Below, piece by piece: positions 47,091 through 59,340 of a stretch of DNA of 64,000 nucleotides. The first letter of the stretch is position 1; every line of letters starts with the position of its first letter. Made by a program: the position numbers and the translations under genes. Origin of the DNA: Brachyhypopomus gauderio (taxonomy: Eukaryota; Chordata; Actinopteri; Gymnotiformes; Hypopomidae); contig NC_135211.1 of assembly GCF_052324685.1 (NCBI RefSeq), positions 13,397,240-13,461,239 on the forward strand, given 5' to 3'. Under the pieces are notes generated by a model. It searched no databases, was not told the DNA's origin, and saw only the letters and a list, made by a program, of their open reading frames with translations.

Positions 47091-50000
47091 CGCACACACA
47101 CAACTTCATGCAGTAAGCTTTGTAATTAATCTATGTGATTTGTTTCAATGAGGCAGTCCAGATGTTGGGAAACGCAAATGCTGCAATGCTCATTGGCCTC
47201 GGTGGTCAAACAATGGCAATTGGAATACTTTTAATCAAAGTGGTGAATTTATTATTCAATTAAAATTTTAATTATTGCTTAGAACAAAATCAAAGTCTGT
47301 CAGGTGACTAGTAATTATGTATGAAGAGGAGTAAAAACTGCTTAGCTCTGTTTAACTGCCAGAATATTTTAATGACTTAGTAATACTCAATATAGTGGGC
47401 TCATTCAACAGTGAGTAATTCCCACTATGGCCAGTAACACCCACTATTCAAGAATATCTGCAGTTCTCATTTTGGGTTTATGGAGTCCTCTGGTCCAACC
47501 ACTTCCCAATTGAAGGGAAGTCCTTTGTATTAAAAGGTACTGATAACGCTGACCTGACTCAGGGCACATTTTGTCCCTGTATGTGCGCAAACAGAAGAAA
47601 TTATGCCATCCTGTTCCTACGAGTCCCATAAGTGTGCAAAAAAGCAACAAACCTCACTGGCACTAGTGTAAATGATTACACGCCTAGGAAAAGCTGCTCA
47701 GTACTTAAGATAATTTTTTTTCATGCTTTCTAGTCTTTCTATTACGTTACTATGATTCCATGCACATCATGTGATAATATTACTTTACTCAACAGTGGAT
47801 TTGCTAAAAGGACTGTTTACATTTGCACCATCCCTATAATACGCTCACTGAAAAGCATAATGTCATTTTTTTACCAGCAACCTCAGACCAGGACATGTAC
47901 AAACAGCACTGTTAAGCCAGCTCTTAGCTATGGGCTTAAAACATTTATGAGCATCCCTTAAGCAGACTCCACTGTTTAATGGTCAATGTTAGAAGTAACA
48001 TTTTCAAGTTTTGTAGTACAGATTCCTGTGGAGAGATTTCATGAATACTAAATGAAGCTTTACATCCTGTTGCATTTCTCGTGGTCTTACAATGTTTCAA
48101 AATAAAAGTTCAAAATAAATAAATAAATAGGTCTATCCTACGGTCTGCAGTCTCCACATTTCACATGTCAAGCAGCATGTTGGTGTGAAGCATGACCGCT
48201 GGTTCCTGGAAGCTTCTCAGCTCCTTTTTTGCGCCGCTCTGACATGGCTTGGTGACTGTGCTCAGAACTGCAGGGTAGGAGCATCTTTTCTCCTCTACTG
48301 CACCTCCCTCCACTCTATGAGGTCATACCCATTCGAGCCTTGCGTGCTCGCCGGAGGCAAGGAAACTAAGAGGGCGTCGCAGGTTTATTTTAACATAGCG
48401 TCCCTTGGAGAGAAGGTCTCCAGCCTTCTCCACTCTCACATGGAACGACCCACATTTCTGTAACGCAAGACCTTCCATAACTCAAGGAGTCGTCCACGTG
48501 TCGTCCACACAGAAGGGGGACGACAGAAGTGGGCTTTCACGCACCTGACGTGGCACAGCCGCGCACGGGAAGCGGCCTGTTGACCTGTCAAGGTCAATCT
48601 GAAGTTGACTGGTGGTCATAAGCTTCATGTCAATGTGTGTGTGCCATTGAAACGTCACGCTTGAATTATCCACTGAATGTGAGAGAAGTGGGATAAAAGG
48701 AGAGAGAGGAAGAGATAGTTAGATAGACAGATAGACAGAGAGAGAGAGAAAGAGAGAGATAAGATATTTTTCTTAACTCAGGCTGCCTGTCTACTGAGGA
48801 GCCTTTGCGTGGTTGGTGGGGAAACAGATCTTTTTAAGATTATTGCATCTTTGCAATGCTCAGGAAGTTCATAAGCATGGAGGGTTGGAGATTTATCCTC
48901 TTCTTCTTTCTCTGTCACATCCAGGGGCATCAGTCATCTCAGAGAGAGAAATCAATTCCACCTCCAGTAGTGGGAAACCGCTTTATTTATCCATTTACGG
49001 CAGTGACTCCACAACTTAACATTGGCAGTGAGTAATGACTTAAAGTTGCACAGCCTTTCAGCTGTGAGCATTTAACTTTGTCATCAATATCATATTTTTC
49101 ACTTCATTTTATTTAATCTTGATAAATTGAGCAAATAAATCCAAACACTCTCCTTCATTGTTTCAGCAGCAGCAAAAACACGTATTGGCTAAGTCGATTT
49201 TTATCTTTTTATGTTCCTGTGCTCATATATTCAGCGACCACAGTCTGGTGATATCCTGCCTCTACCTCTGGTGTACCACCGTAATTTAAACCGAAGTTCT
49301 GTTTATCCTCGTTCTCTGCCTCTCTGTTCCTCATTTCTTCCTGGCGATAACCTTGGGAAAGGGGAACAAATATGAGTGTGGAGTGTGGACCAGTTCTTTA
49401 GCCTTCTCGGTTTCCCTATTCACTATGTTTTTGCTGTCTCCGACCTTGCCTGTGAGGGACCGATGGTCCAGGCGAGACAAACAAGCGACCCACTTGCAAG
49501 AAAAAGAAATTTGACATCATGTAACATCATATAACCCAAACACGAAATGGATGTTCGGGCTGCCAGCATCCAATTACTGTATGTGTCTTCTGGATCAGTT
49601 TTAAGAACATGCCTGTCGGTCAAAGTGTTTAGTTTAGACTAAAATAGTGACGTTCTTGCTAACGTTGAGTCAATTCTCAGCAAACCAACATAGCTCACAT
49701 AGCCAAGTAATTACTAATTGAGGTCAATGTGACCCCAGGAACTCAGTAGCCTGCTGTTGTTTAACATACAGTTCACAATACAACTATTAGGCCTGCCGAC
49801 CAAATGATTATACATGTAAATAAGCTTTATTGCAGTGCCCAAAAAAGATGTTTAAATGAATTATTAATGGTTACAAACATGGATTGATTTAAATGCATGT
49901 TTTAAACCCTGTATTATAATACACAAATGCTTTTTAAATGACCCACATAGCACTTCAGTGCATTTTTGAATAACCCTAACACATAAATAAACATTATAAC

Positions 50001-50443
50001 CTAACCTAAAACATATAATCGTTGAAATTAAGTGGCTTGATCAGTAGAGAAAAGATTAAAAGTTTTAACGCACAGCAAGTTAAACAAATTTTCACAATGT
50101 TACCCTTACATCTGAAGTATTAGCTATTTAAAGCAGCACAGAAATTGAATCATTGTAATTTCCCCTGTTCAATTTGAAGGGAGTCAAGTTGAATTTAGGC
50201 TTAGGTTTATATTACATCGCACACTCTTGTGGTCAGATAATGATTAATCACTGTTTGATAAAAACATGACTCAGCACTTTTCTTTAGTCTATGGATGGTC
50301 ATAATGTTCTGGGACTCTTATAGAAATCTACTGCACGTTAAAAGTACAGGGAATGTAGACTATATTTTGAGTAGAGTAATAGCCTCTATTTATCCAAAAG
50401 GAAGCATATCTTATTTGTCTGTCAATTGAACTTATTCATGACA

Positions 50444-50447
<4 letters not shown>

Positions 50448-50513
<66 letters not shown>

Positions 50514-50556
50514 CTCTCTCTTTTCTCTCTTTTCTCTCTACATCTTTCTCTCTCTC
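50448..50556. repeat. (CT)n microsatellite with TTTCTCTC units
   Basis: About 60 bp of perfect CT followed by a short array of TTTTCTCTCT units and a final CT block. Confidence 0.96.
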
Positions 50557-53500
50557 AGAACACACCACAGAGCCCTAATAGGAAGTGCATTCAGTAATCA
50601 ATTTTTATATCTTCATAATGCATTAATATTTGGAGTACCTGCTTAACTGAGTCTGAGGTGCTTTATGACTTACATCACAAGCCAAGTGATGGCACTGGTG
50701 ACCTCAGGCACCATTTCTGAATTTTACAGCAGTTCAGTTCTGGCCAGTTTTACAGGGTTCATTTGCAAATAATAGTGCATGCAGCACTGGGCCATGTGCC
50801 ATCAGAATTCATACCTGAAAAAATAAAACGTCCTGCACAAATGTCATATATGCTGAATGCGAAGGGGGCAAGAGACATTCCATAATGAAGTGATAAGTTG
50901 CCCTTGTTAAGAATCCAGAGACTGCCACCCGTTGCAACATAAGACGGTGTCGTTATGTGTATTTACAACAGCCGTTCATCACAGAAGACTTGGCCTGGAT
51001 CAATAATCAGTTCCCCTGCCCTAAGCATTCATCTTCCCCCTAGCTCGCAATTACAATTTTGTATACCGAATCAACCCAGGTCCTGATAGTACAGATGCAT
51101 TATTCAAGATATTTTCTTCCAGCAGTGTTCTTCCATTTGACTTCCAATCCCTGCACCCTTTTGATCTTGTTTTTTGACTACCGTAATATTTAGATCAAAG
51201 CTTAAGGTTGGGCTTGGAGCAGAGATATGCCTGAGGTCACAGAGAGGAAGACTAATATGAAATGTGATGAAGAAATAACATAAGAATAAAATAAATCAAA
51301 CTATTCAATTCAACCGAAAGAACTTTGGGCAGATTATTTACCACTTCTCTCAACACTCATACATGTTCCGCCATCATAAATTACAGCAAGCAACAAGCAG
51401 CTCCCAGCATTAAATATGGCTGAGAAATTAGTTTTATTTATATATCTTCTACTGTGCTTTAACCAATGCCTATCTAGCACCATGTCAGATGAAATATGAT
51501 TAAAATGTGCTTTTGTCAGCTATAAATCATAAAACTATTCAAAAAATAGCTGGTGTGGAATTTCGCTTTGTCATTGAGAAACATCTATTCCGTGTCAGAG
51601 CGATCAAACATATGGTTCACTATTGCAGCATTGTGAATGTTATTAGGCAGGCCAGTCCAGGGACCTGCTGAATTATTACTGGCTGCTGCAGCTTGTCAAA
51701 TTTCCTGTCATAGTACAAAATCGAATTGGAACCAGTTCCGCACCAGTCCGTCCCCCTTCGCCACCTGACAATGGTTGATAATCTTTTCATGCAATGGTCC
51801 TCGTTCCTCATTAAAGCTCCTGAGATATGCTTGAAATTCACCACTAGTAGCAGGCCTAAGCCGGTAATTACTCCAACCTCCTTTCCTCCTTTACACACAG
51901 GGCTCTTTGTTTTGGGTTTAATTGAAAAGAAGGAGAGGAGAAATGGGGAGGGAATGTAGGGTGAACGTAATCCCAAAAGCAATCTCTTGCCAAGCTGCTC
52001 GGAGTTCTTTATCAATAGTTCCATTAGAAATGAACTTATCTCCTGAAATTAGCCAAGAGATGATCGCATTCGGGCTTCCTGAACTATGCCAGCATTGTTC
52101 TTCTCACCAACTCTCCCTCTAAGCCTAATAATTTTATTATGTGCAGCCTATACGATCAATGATCCCTTCCTCTCCTTTTTCACTGAGGAAAAAATACTGC
52201 CATTAGTGGAAAGAGAGGGTGATATAATCAGGTCAGATCCTGGGTTGACTGTCCTATGATAAATACAGCTGAACCGTGAAAATGCAGATGGTATTCCACG
52301 TACAGATTTCACCAGCCCAGCACCTTAAAAGAACCAGGCAGGGGTAAGTGACAGAGACTAGAGGCCCCCCTGTGCCTCTCATTCTTTTTTTTATACATAA
52401 AGCTGTTTTGATGAAATTCTAAGGGGAGGGGTCTTCTGTAGAGTAGAGAATCTGTGACCTTCTGAGCACGTTTGTGTGAGAGCTGGACATGCCACTCGGC
52501 TGCCTGTCTCTACTGCCTGTCTCTCTGTCCCCCCCAGTCGGCGTGACGGCTACGCTTGGGCCATTTTAATGGTCCCTCATCGTGTGCGACAGAAATGAGC
52601 CTTTACGCTGATGGATCCTCAGCATCACTCCACAGCCAGGAGGACAAAAGCAACCCAGTCTGGCCCCCCAGTCGTTCCCCTCGCCCCCTCTAACCGAGCC
52701 CCTACAAATGTGGAAGCGGAGGGGCGTGGAGTGGTGGGGGAGGGGCAGAGTTTGGGTGGGGGGGGGGGGGGGTGTAGGGTGTAGATGGGGGAGGTGTGAT
52801 TGGTGAGGATCTGAATTATAATCATTTGGGGATATTTGCCCCCATTTGTTAGATCGTTTAACATAAAGCGCCGAGACGTTTACGGTGGAACACACGGCTG
52901 ATCAGTGTGTAGGAGAGAGCATGTAGCAGGCCTGTCCCACTGCCTTATCTCTCCTCATCTCATGTTCCTTATCAGACTACAGCATTATCATAATAGCCAT
53001 TACCACCAGCAGAGAATTTGCTTAGTGGGTGAATTGCTGTTAACATAATCACCGGCTTATTGAAAACATATTTCATCCTATTGATTCAGGTCTTAATTGT
53101 GTCCCTGTTGAGTCCAGCGTAAATCCCTTTGGTTTGTCTGCTGTATTTTTTATTTATTTATTTATTTTCCTGGATGTGGCGGAGACTCTGTTGCCATGCA
53201 GTCGCTTCCTCCTCAGCGTTCCTCCTCAATACGTATTTAAATGCATATTTGCATACATTATGTGGTGATAAATGCCAGTCAGTTGAGAGAATGGCAGATA
53301 GAGCTTCAGCTCGGTCTGATTGAATAACGTGAACACTGCTTACACTTCACTGCTTACACTCATTCAGTCTAATCAATTGTCACGATGCTCTGGCTAAGGA
53401 GTCCGTGTTCATTAGGCGAAGTCAGGCCAGCCGGTCTACGTACACTCACTGGTCTGGTGCACAATTTTTTTAAATACAGTCAAGGTGATGAAGCATCGAT

Positions 53501-53708
53501 TTCCGTGGCAAGTGCCAAAAAAGTGCAGGTAGTGAAATGTGGCTGCTCTGAAGTAGCCAGCACTCAAAGAGCAAGCATACATCATTAATGATGCCCCCAG
53601 AATCGCTCAGTTAATTCATTCTCAGCCAAGATCCAGAAGTAAAGTGCATTGTTGGCTGTAGAACACCATCTCACCATCCAAGGATCTGGCATTGTTTGAA
53701 CCAGTCAC

Positions 53709-53840
53709 TTAGAGAGAGAGAGAGAGGGAGAGAGTGAGAGAGAGAGAAAGATAGTGAGTGAGAGGGAAGGAGAAATAGAGAGATGCAGAGAGAGAAACAG
53801 AGCAGGGGAGAGAGTGAAACAGAGACAGACAGAGAGAGTC
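53709..53840. repeat. (GA)n-rich imperfect repeat
   Basis: GAGA blocks interspersed with GAGTGA, GAAAGA and CAGAGA variants. Confidence 0.93.
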
Positions 53841-54173
53841 TGAATATAATACTACAGATTCCATTATGAAGACTGTAAATAGTTCAGGAATTAAGACTCA
53901 TGGGGAATCACTGAGATGATATTTGCTTCCACACTCTGTGTATGCTGAAATTAATATCCTTCATTCTGATCCAATGAACAGACACTCATTTAGAAAGACC
54001 AAGAGCAAAGAACAAGCTGAAAATGGCTTGCGTATATGTTCATGTGAATACAATGATCTCCTGCATGACAATATAGTCCATGGAGATCTCAAATCCTAAA
54101 TGTAATGTCAAATTAGTCACCATTAGTCTGTATCTTACTGTCTGGAATATACTTTTCTCTATGCCTTTCTGTC

Positions 54174-54177
<4 letters not shown>

Positions 54178-54253
<76 letters not shown>
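54178..54253. repeat. compound (CT)n(CA)n microsatellite
   Basis: CT to 54,216 and CA to 54,253. The same arrangement (CT then CA) occurs at 39,229-39,340. Confidence 0.96.
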
Positions 54254-54257
<4 letters not shown>

Positions 54258-54689
54258 AACACAACAAGCACATTTCTCCCTAAAAATTCCAGACACTCAT
54301 CAGCCTCTTCTATCCCACACGTCTCACGAAACACAACTTACATTCTCTAACTTAACATACATTTTCCCAGTATTAAACATAAATTGTCCTTTACCAGAAA
54401 CGTCATGCAGAGAAGTCTAATTTAGGAAGGTCCATTCTGCAGGGGTGCTGTTTAGATCCGAATAAGGCCAGGGCGGCCAGAGAGCCACTGAGGGGGCCTT
54501 TGAAGAAATTCACGAGAAAAAAACCAATTCCTGAAAGCGAGCCGATGGTCTGGAAAACGCTTAGAAGGCGGAACAAGACCAAGCGAAGTCCCCAGAACGT
54601 GTGAGCTCCTGCCCCAGACACAGACAGCCATGTAAACAGGAGTGTACCGGCTCTCCGGGCTTCGAAATACACACCGTACCTAGCGGAGC

Positions 54690-55070
54690 GAGAGAGCGAG
54701 TGGAGAAAGAAAGATGGAGAGGGAGGGGCCACCACTGTGCAAGGTGGAGGGAGGAGCCGTGGCGCATCGAGAGATGGAGAGATGGAGGGAGGGAACGGAG
54801 AGAGGGTGGAGGAGGTGGAGCGCGCTCAAGATCGCAAGGCTGAGGGAGAGGGAGAGAGAGAGGAGAGAGAGCGGGAGAGAGGAGAGAACAAGAGGGAGGC
54901 TGCACGATGCTCAAAACAGGGCCGATGTGACTAATAAAATTCAATTCTGCTGTTCGTCACAGCAACTGCAGCAGAGGGGGGAGGGGGGAGAGAGAGATTG
55001 AAGAGGGAGAGAGGATGGAGAGAGAGAGGGAGAACGGGAGAGAGAGACAGAGCAGGAGAGAGATGGCAGG
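54690..55070. repeat. purine-rich (GA/GGA) low-complexity tract
   Basis: Roughly 380 bp strongly biased to G and A on the plus strand (GAGAGAG, GGAGGG, GAGAGGGAG), interrupted at about 54,900-54,965 by ordinary sequence. Long E/R-rich open frames here are compositional. Confidence 0.85.
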
Positions 55071-55762
55071 GACACATGCATGTCATAACCATGCGGGTGA
55101 GGGAAGATTTGAGCGTACCACTGGAAAGGCAGACTTCCTTCCTCCATCTTTCTGCCAGCAGAGGCTGATTAATGCCAAGCTTTTATGCAAAACACAGCCC
55201 TTGTCCAACGCGTGCTGGAGCCACAATGTGACAAACGCATGGCTCAGGGAGGCAAAACGGCAGGGAAGATAAACAGCTACCAGAGAGAAAATGACCGGGG
55301 GAATAAGCATGAGCTACACTTAGACGCCCAGATTATTCTGGGTTTGGGTATTGCTTTTTGAACTGGCAGGTCAGTCCATGATGAGGACTCGTCTTGTGGG
55401 GAAATAATCAGGGCTAAATCTCTGCGTGTTCTTGTGTCATTATTCTGAACAGTAAGGGGGAAGCAGAGGACCACCAGGTAGAAGGATGAGCAAGATTACT
55501 GTGGAGGGATAATCGAATGCAGATTGGCAGAGGCAGGAGGGAAGATGCTGGCGTCAAGCAGGAAGTGGAGGAGCTCTTTAGCAGCAGAAGCAGAGAGGAG
55601 AGCCAAGATTTCTCACTGCAGAGCATGCGATAGAAGGAGTGAGAGTGAGAGTGAGAGGGAGAGAGAGAGAGAGAGAGAGAGAAGCAGAGCAGAGAACATC
55701 GTGTGAAGGATTTATCTCCATACAGTAAAAGTAGGAAAAGACTATATGTGGGATATAAGGAA

Positions 55763-55764
<2 letters not shown>

Positions 55765-55797
<33 letters not shown>

Positions 55798-55820
55798 GGG
55801 GGGGAGGTGCATGCATACGT

Positions 55821-55883
<63 letters not shown>
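55765..55883. repeat. two (GT)n microsatellite blocks
   Basis: GT at 55,765-55,793 and 55,819-55,883, separated by a G run and a short CATGCATACG spacer. Confidence 0.96.
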
Positions 55884-55895
<12 letters not shown>

Positions 55896-58420
55896 AATGT
55901 GTATGATCAATCTTGGATCTGTCCTCATCATTTTGTTAACACTCTAATCTTACCGCGTAGCAGCAGCTAAGTCCTGGCATGGCAACAGCTTACAGCTCTA
56001 GCAGACATCTGGTTTATAGTGAGAATCAAGGTTGTCTCCTCACATTCCCAGGCCTTAGTATACCTTAGGTAACGTTTCATTCTTTGTGTATTATCAGCCT
56101 AACAGCACATTTTGTTATTATTGTCACATTGACATGTGTCTCCAAGGAGAATGGAAAAAAAGTTTTATTTTAAGTCTTAAAGAGCACAACATCAGTTTAC
56201 AAGCTAATGTTTTCTCAGTGAAAGAAAAGAACGCTGTATGTCTGTCTGGGAAGATGAAACAAAGACTAATTGTGGAGTAGGTGAGGTCTAATAGATGCTA
56301 TTGCATAATAACTATCTGCTTTGATAATTTAGATGAACATGTGCATGTATAATTCATATTGTGCGTATACATCACACTGATTAGATAACACATAGTCCCA
56401 ATTTCCCAGCTAAGCAATAAACGTAATCTTGGATTAAATTGCCATGCCAAATCTAAAACACCATTGGAAATTATGTTTAGTCTTAGGGTTTATTCTGGGA
56501 CTAGGAAAGCCTAATTATGTTTAAGAAATATATATTAGACATCTTGCCAAATCCCTCATTATTTGTAGTATCTGTACACTGCATATACTAATAGAGGTGC
56601 TCTGGATCATGAATAGGGCTCAGAAAGCAACTGTCCAAAAACTAAAAAAAAAAAAAAAAAACCCAATTGCCTCTTGAATGAATTCTTATTGCCCTCTGAA
56701 GAGACATAACATCATAGCAATGACAACACTGTTAATATTTAAAGATCCCCAAAGCTCTAGTGTGAGCTGCATCAGTTGTGCTGTGACATAACTGCCTTGG
56801 ATACATAGCCATGAGTTTGCAGGTGCAGGTCGTTAGGGACCACCACAGGAAAAAAAAACTTAACTGTCTGAGCATATAACACCCTTACTGGAATCTGCTG
56901 TTACTCTCAAATGATATGGCACAATAAAAAAAAAGTTAAGAATTCTAGGTAGAACCATTATTCTGTGATTCTTGATGTAAAAGATTATCTTAGAGTCCAA
57001 CAGAGATAAGCTCAGACAAGGTTTATTGTTTGTTTGTTTGTTGTTTGATTAAAGAGGCAATCTGCTATTCACATTTGGCTTGCTCAGAAGCCATGTAGCC
57101 CTGTGCCTATGACTAAAGAAAACGTTCCACCCAGTCGTTTATCGGATCTCAGGTTCGTCTGGCAACAGCAGCCATCGACCGAAGGGAGCGCTCATCCCAC
57201 CTGTTTACCTACTCTCTCTGCCTCATTCATTTGCCTCTCCCAATCTGACCTGACCTAGCAAGGCGAGCTTCCTGTGCGGCTATATAGGAAGCAAATGGAC
57301 CACTGCTTTTAGCATCCCTCTCTCAGGTCTCTCTTAATGCGCGGCGTGTTACCGAGCGGTCGGGGGCGTGGAAGAGTGATACTCTCCCAGACGTTTTTAT
57401 GGGCTGTGGATGCATCGGTGAAGTCCTTAAGCAGATTCCACAGTGATCACATCCTTGCATGCTCATTCCAAGCAGCCTTGGAGCACGAGGTCTTACACAC
57501 ACCTCCTCCTTCTCCCTTTCTGGCAATTTTCTTAAATACCCTTCACTGATGTTTACAGCAGAATGCGAGAAACATGAATTGTACCAATGCCTTAGTGACA
57601 TCTATCTAACTGTACATAAATAACTACATTTACCACCTTGATACCGCTTTTAAAGCTCTGCAGTGCCAGTGTCCTGAAATTGTCGCTACATCATGTCGTA
57701 ATGGCAATAACTGCGCTGTTGTAGGGGATGTAACTGGTACAGGTGTGCTTCAAAGGGACTGCCATGTCCCTCACCACTCTCACTGTCGTCTTCTGGACCT
57801 CTAGAGGCGACTGCCTGGCCAAGGGTAGCAAATGAACACATCAAAGTGGCGCTTTAATCAAACTTACCTTTTTGATCCTGTCTTTTATTTGAATGACTCT
57901 GGGTAGGAAAAAAAGAAATACATTTCTTCTCTCTTTTCTTGATGCATCCTGAGTGCAGTGTTTAAGGTGTTTCAAAGCAGACTGTGTATGAGTTAACAAA
58001 CATTTACGGGTCTCGTGGTAGGTACTGTTCAGAATTCTCATTTTGTATCATAACTGCAGCTCTACCACAGTTTTAGCTGGGGGCTATCTAATTTTCAACT
58101 TATGACATTTGGAGTGCAGAAAACAGTGCAATCATAAAACAAATATATCTGATAGACAGCAGAACCAGATATCAAATGTCTTAATATGCTGGACCATTTT
58201 GCTCTGTGTTGCTTATGTTTTTTTTACGTACATCTCTGAGCTCCAGTGCAAACAGTCTAATTCAAAACTACAATGAAGCTATGAGCACATGTATCCTTTT
58301 AAGCACCGTTTAAGTGTTTAGGAGTGTTGACGTTACCACAGGCAATTTTTAAGAAAAGCCTGGATAATTGTCTTTAATGGAAACAAAAACTGCACTCCCA
58401 CATACTTGCACAGCAGAAAT

Positions 58421-58421
<1 letters not shown>

Positions 58422-58490
<69 letters not shown>
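58422..58490. repeat. compound (CA)n(TA)n microsatellite
   Basis: CA to about 58,475 followed by a short TA block. Confidence 0.96.
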
Positions 58491-58639
58491 ATTTTTAACA
58501 GGTCACGCAAAGATTCTGTATCAGCTATGCAAGCAACGTTCTGAAGTTCCTTTGAATGCATCTGTCAGTTGGGATTGCACATATATTACTGCTGCTGTTT
58601 CCTGCCTCTGCTATCACAGCGTCTGATTGGGTCTCCAGT

Positions 58640-59340
58640 ACAAGCCACTACTCATTTGGATCCCGAAGGTATTTGTGGACAATCTCCAGGTTTGCAACAG
58701 AACTTGCAGTAGTTTAATATTCTCCGTTCTGATCACCTTTCCTCTTTTTATTATCGGCTGACCACACTTCTCCATCCTGAATTACATTTCAATGTCCATC
58801 CTGAAGATCCTAGTCAATGCCACTGTCCAAGATGGCATACAGTTCGATGTCGTCTATGTACAGGAGGTGGTTGATGGCATTTCCGCCTCTCGTCTTGTCT
58901 GGTCTGACAGAGATCTCTGCAGAACAGCAGTGGTGGACATGCATACCATTGGTGTATGTATTATGGTCACCAGGGCCATTTTCTTCTGATTGGCTTCCAG
59001 CCTTCCATTGAGTTCTGGATGAAAACCGTTAACTTTAGAAAGGGCTCGTTGTATAACTGAGTTAAACTTCATCCATGCTTAGTCTGTTTCCTGGTGGAAC
59101 TCCTGAAGTTCAAACTATCAGCGGGTGGTTCTTTGAGGCTCTGATATCGTTACCAATCCCCGTCTCTGCAGTGCTCATGAACATGTATATTCAGCTTGGT
59201 GACTAGAATCCCTGACAGGACTTTCCATGTTGTAGGTCTGTCCAGTCATGGACATCTGCTGCTGTGGTGCTGATTCGTTCCTGTCCTCAGAGACATCTTA
59301 ACCACTGAGCACTGGTGTTATGTGACAATTCTTTATCTTA
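58640..59340 (-). mobile_element. degraded LINE reverse transcriptase (R2/R4-like)
   Basis: The minus strand, read across several frameshifts, carries RT-domain text in the expected order: RPTTWKVLSGILVTKLN, then ETGIGNDIRASKNHPLIV, then NGRLEANQKKMALVTI, then NAINHLLYIDDIELYA (YIDD catalytic box at 58,846-58,860), then EKCGQPIIKRGKVIRTENIK. This resembles fish LINEs that contain GATISHLLYMDDIKLYA and EKCGRMVTKRGKVVRTEG, which I associate with R2/R4-type elements. The part between the second and third blocks is largely deleted, and stop codons are scattered. An inactive relic. Confidence 0.75.

Larger units (their letters stand above)
44250..58420. other. 14-kb region upstream of lingo1, no coding gene recognised
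   Basis: May contain lingo1 5' UTR exons or regulatory DNA. Repeats seen: poly-C (46,134-46,152), CA (47,034-47,078), CT (50,448-50,556), GA-rich (53,709-53,840), CT/CA (54,178-54,253), GA-rich purine tract (about 54,690-55,070), GA/GT (55,640-55,883). The tracts at about 51,540-52,150 and 52,930-53,110 have low repeat content and are the best-looking candidates for conserved regulatory sequence. That is only an impression. Confidence 0.5.

Noticed and set aside
54400..55710. Several overlapping E/R-rich and S/L-rich open frames on both strands
   Set aside because: Explained by the purine-rich low-complexity tract.
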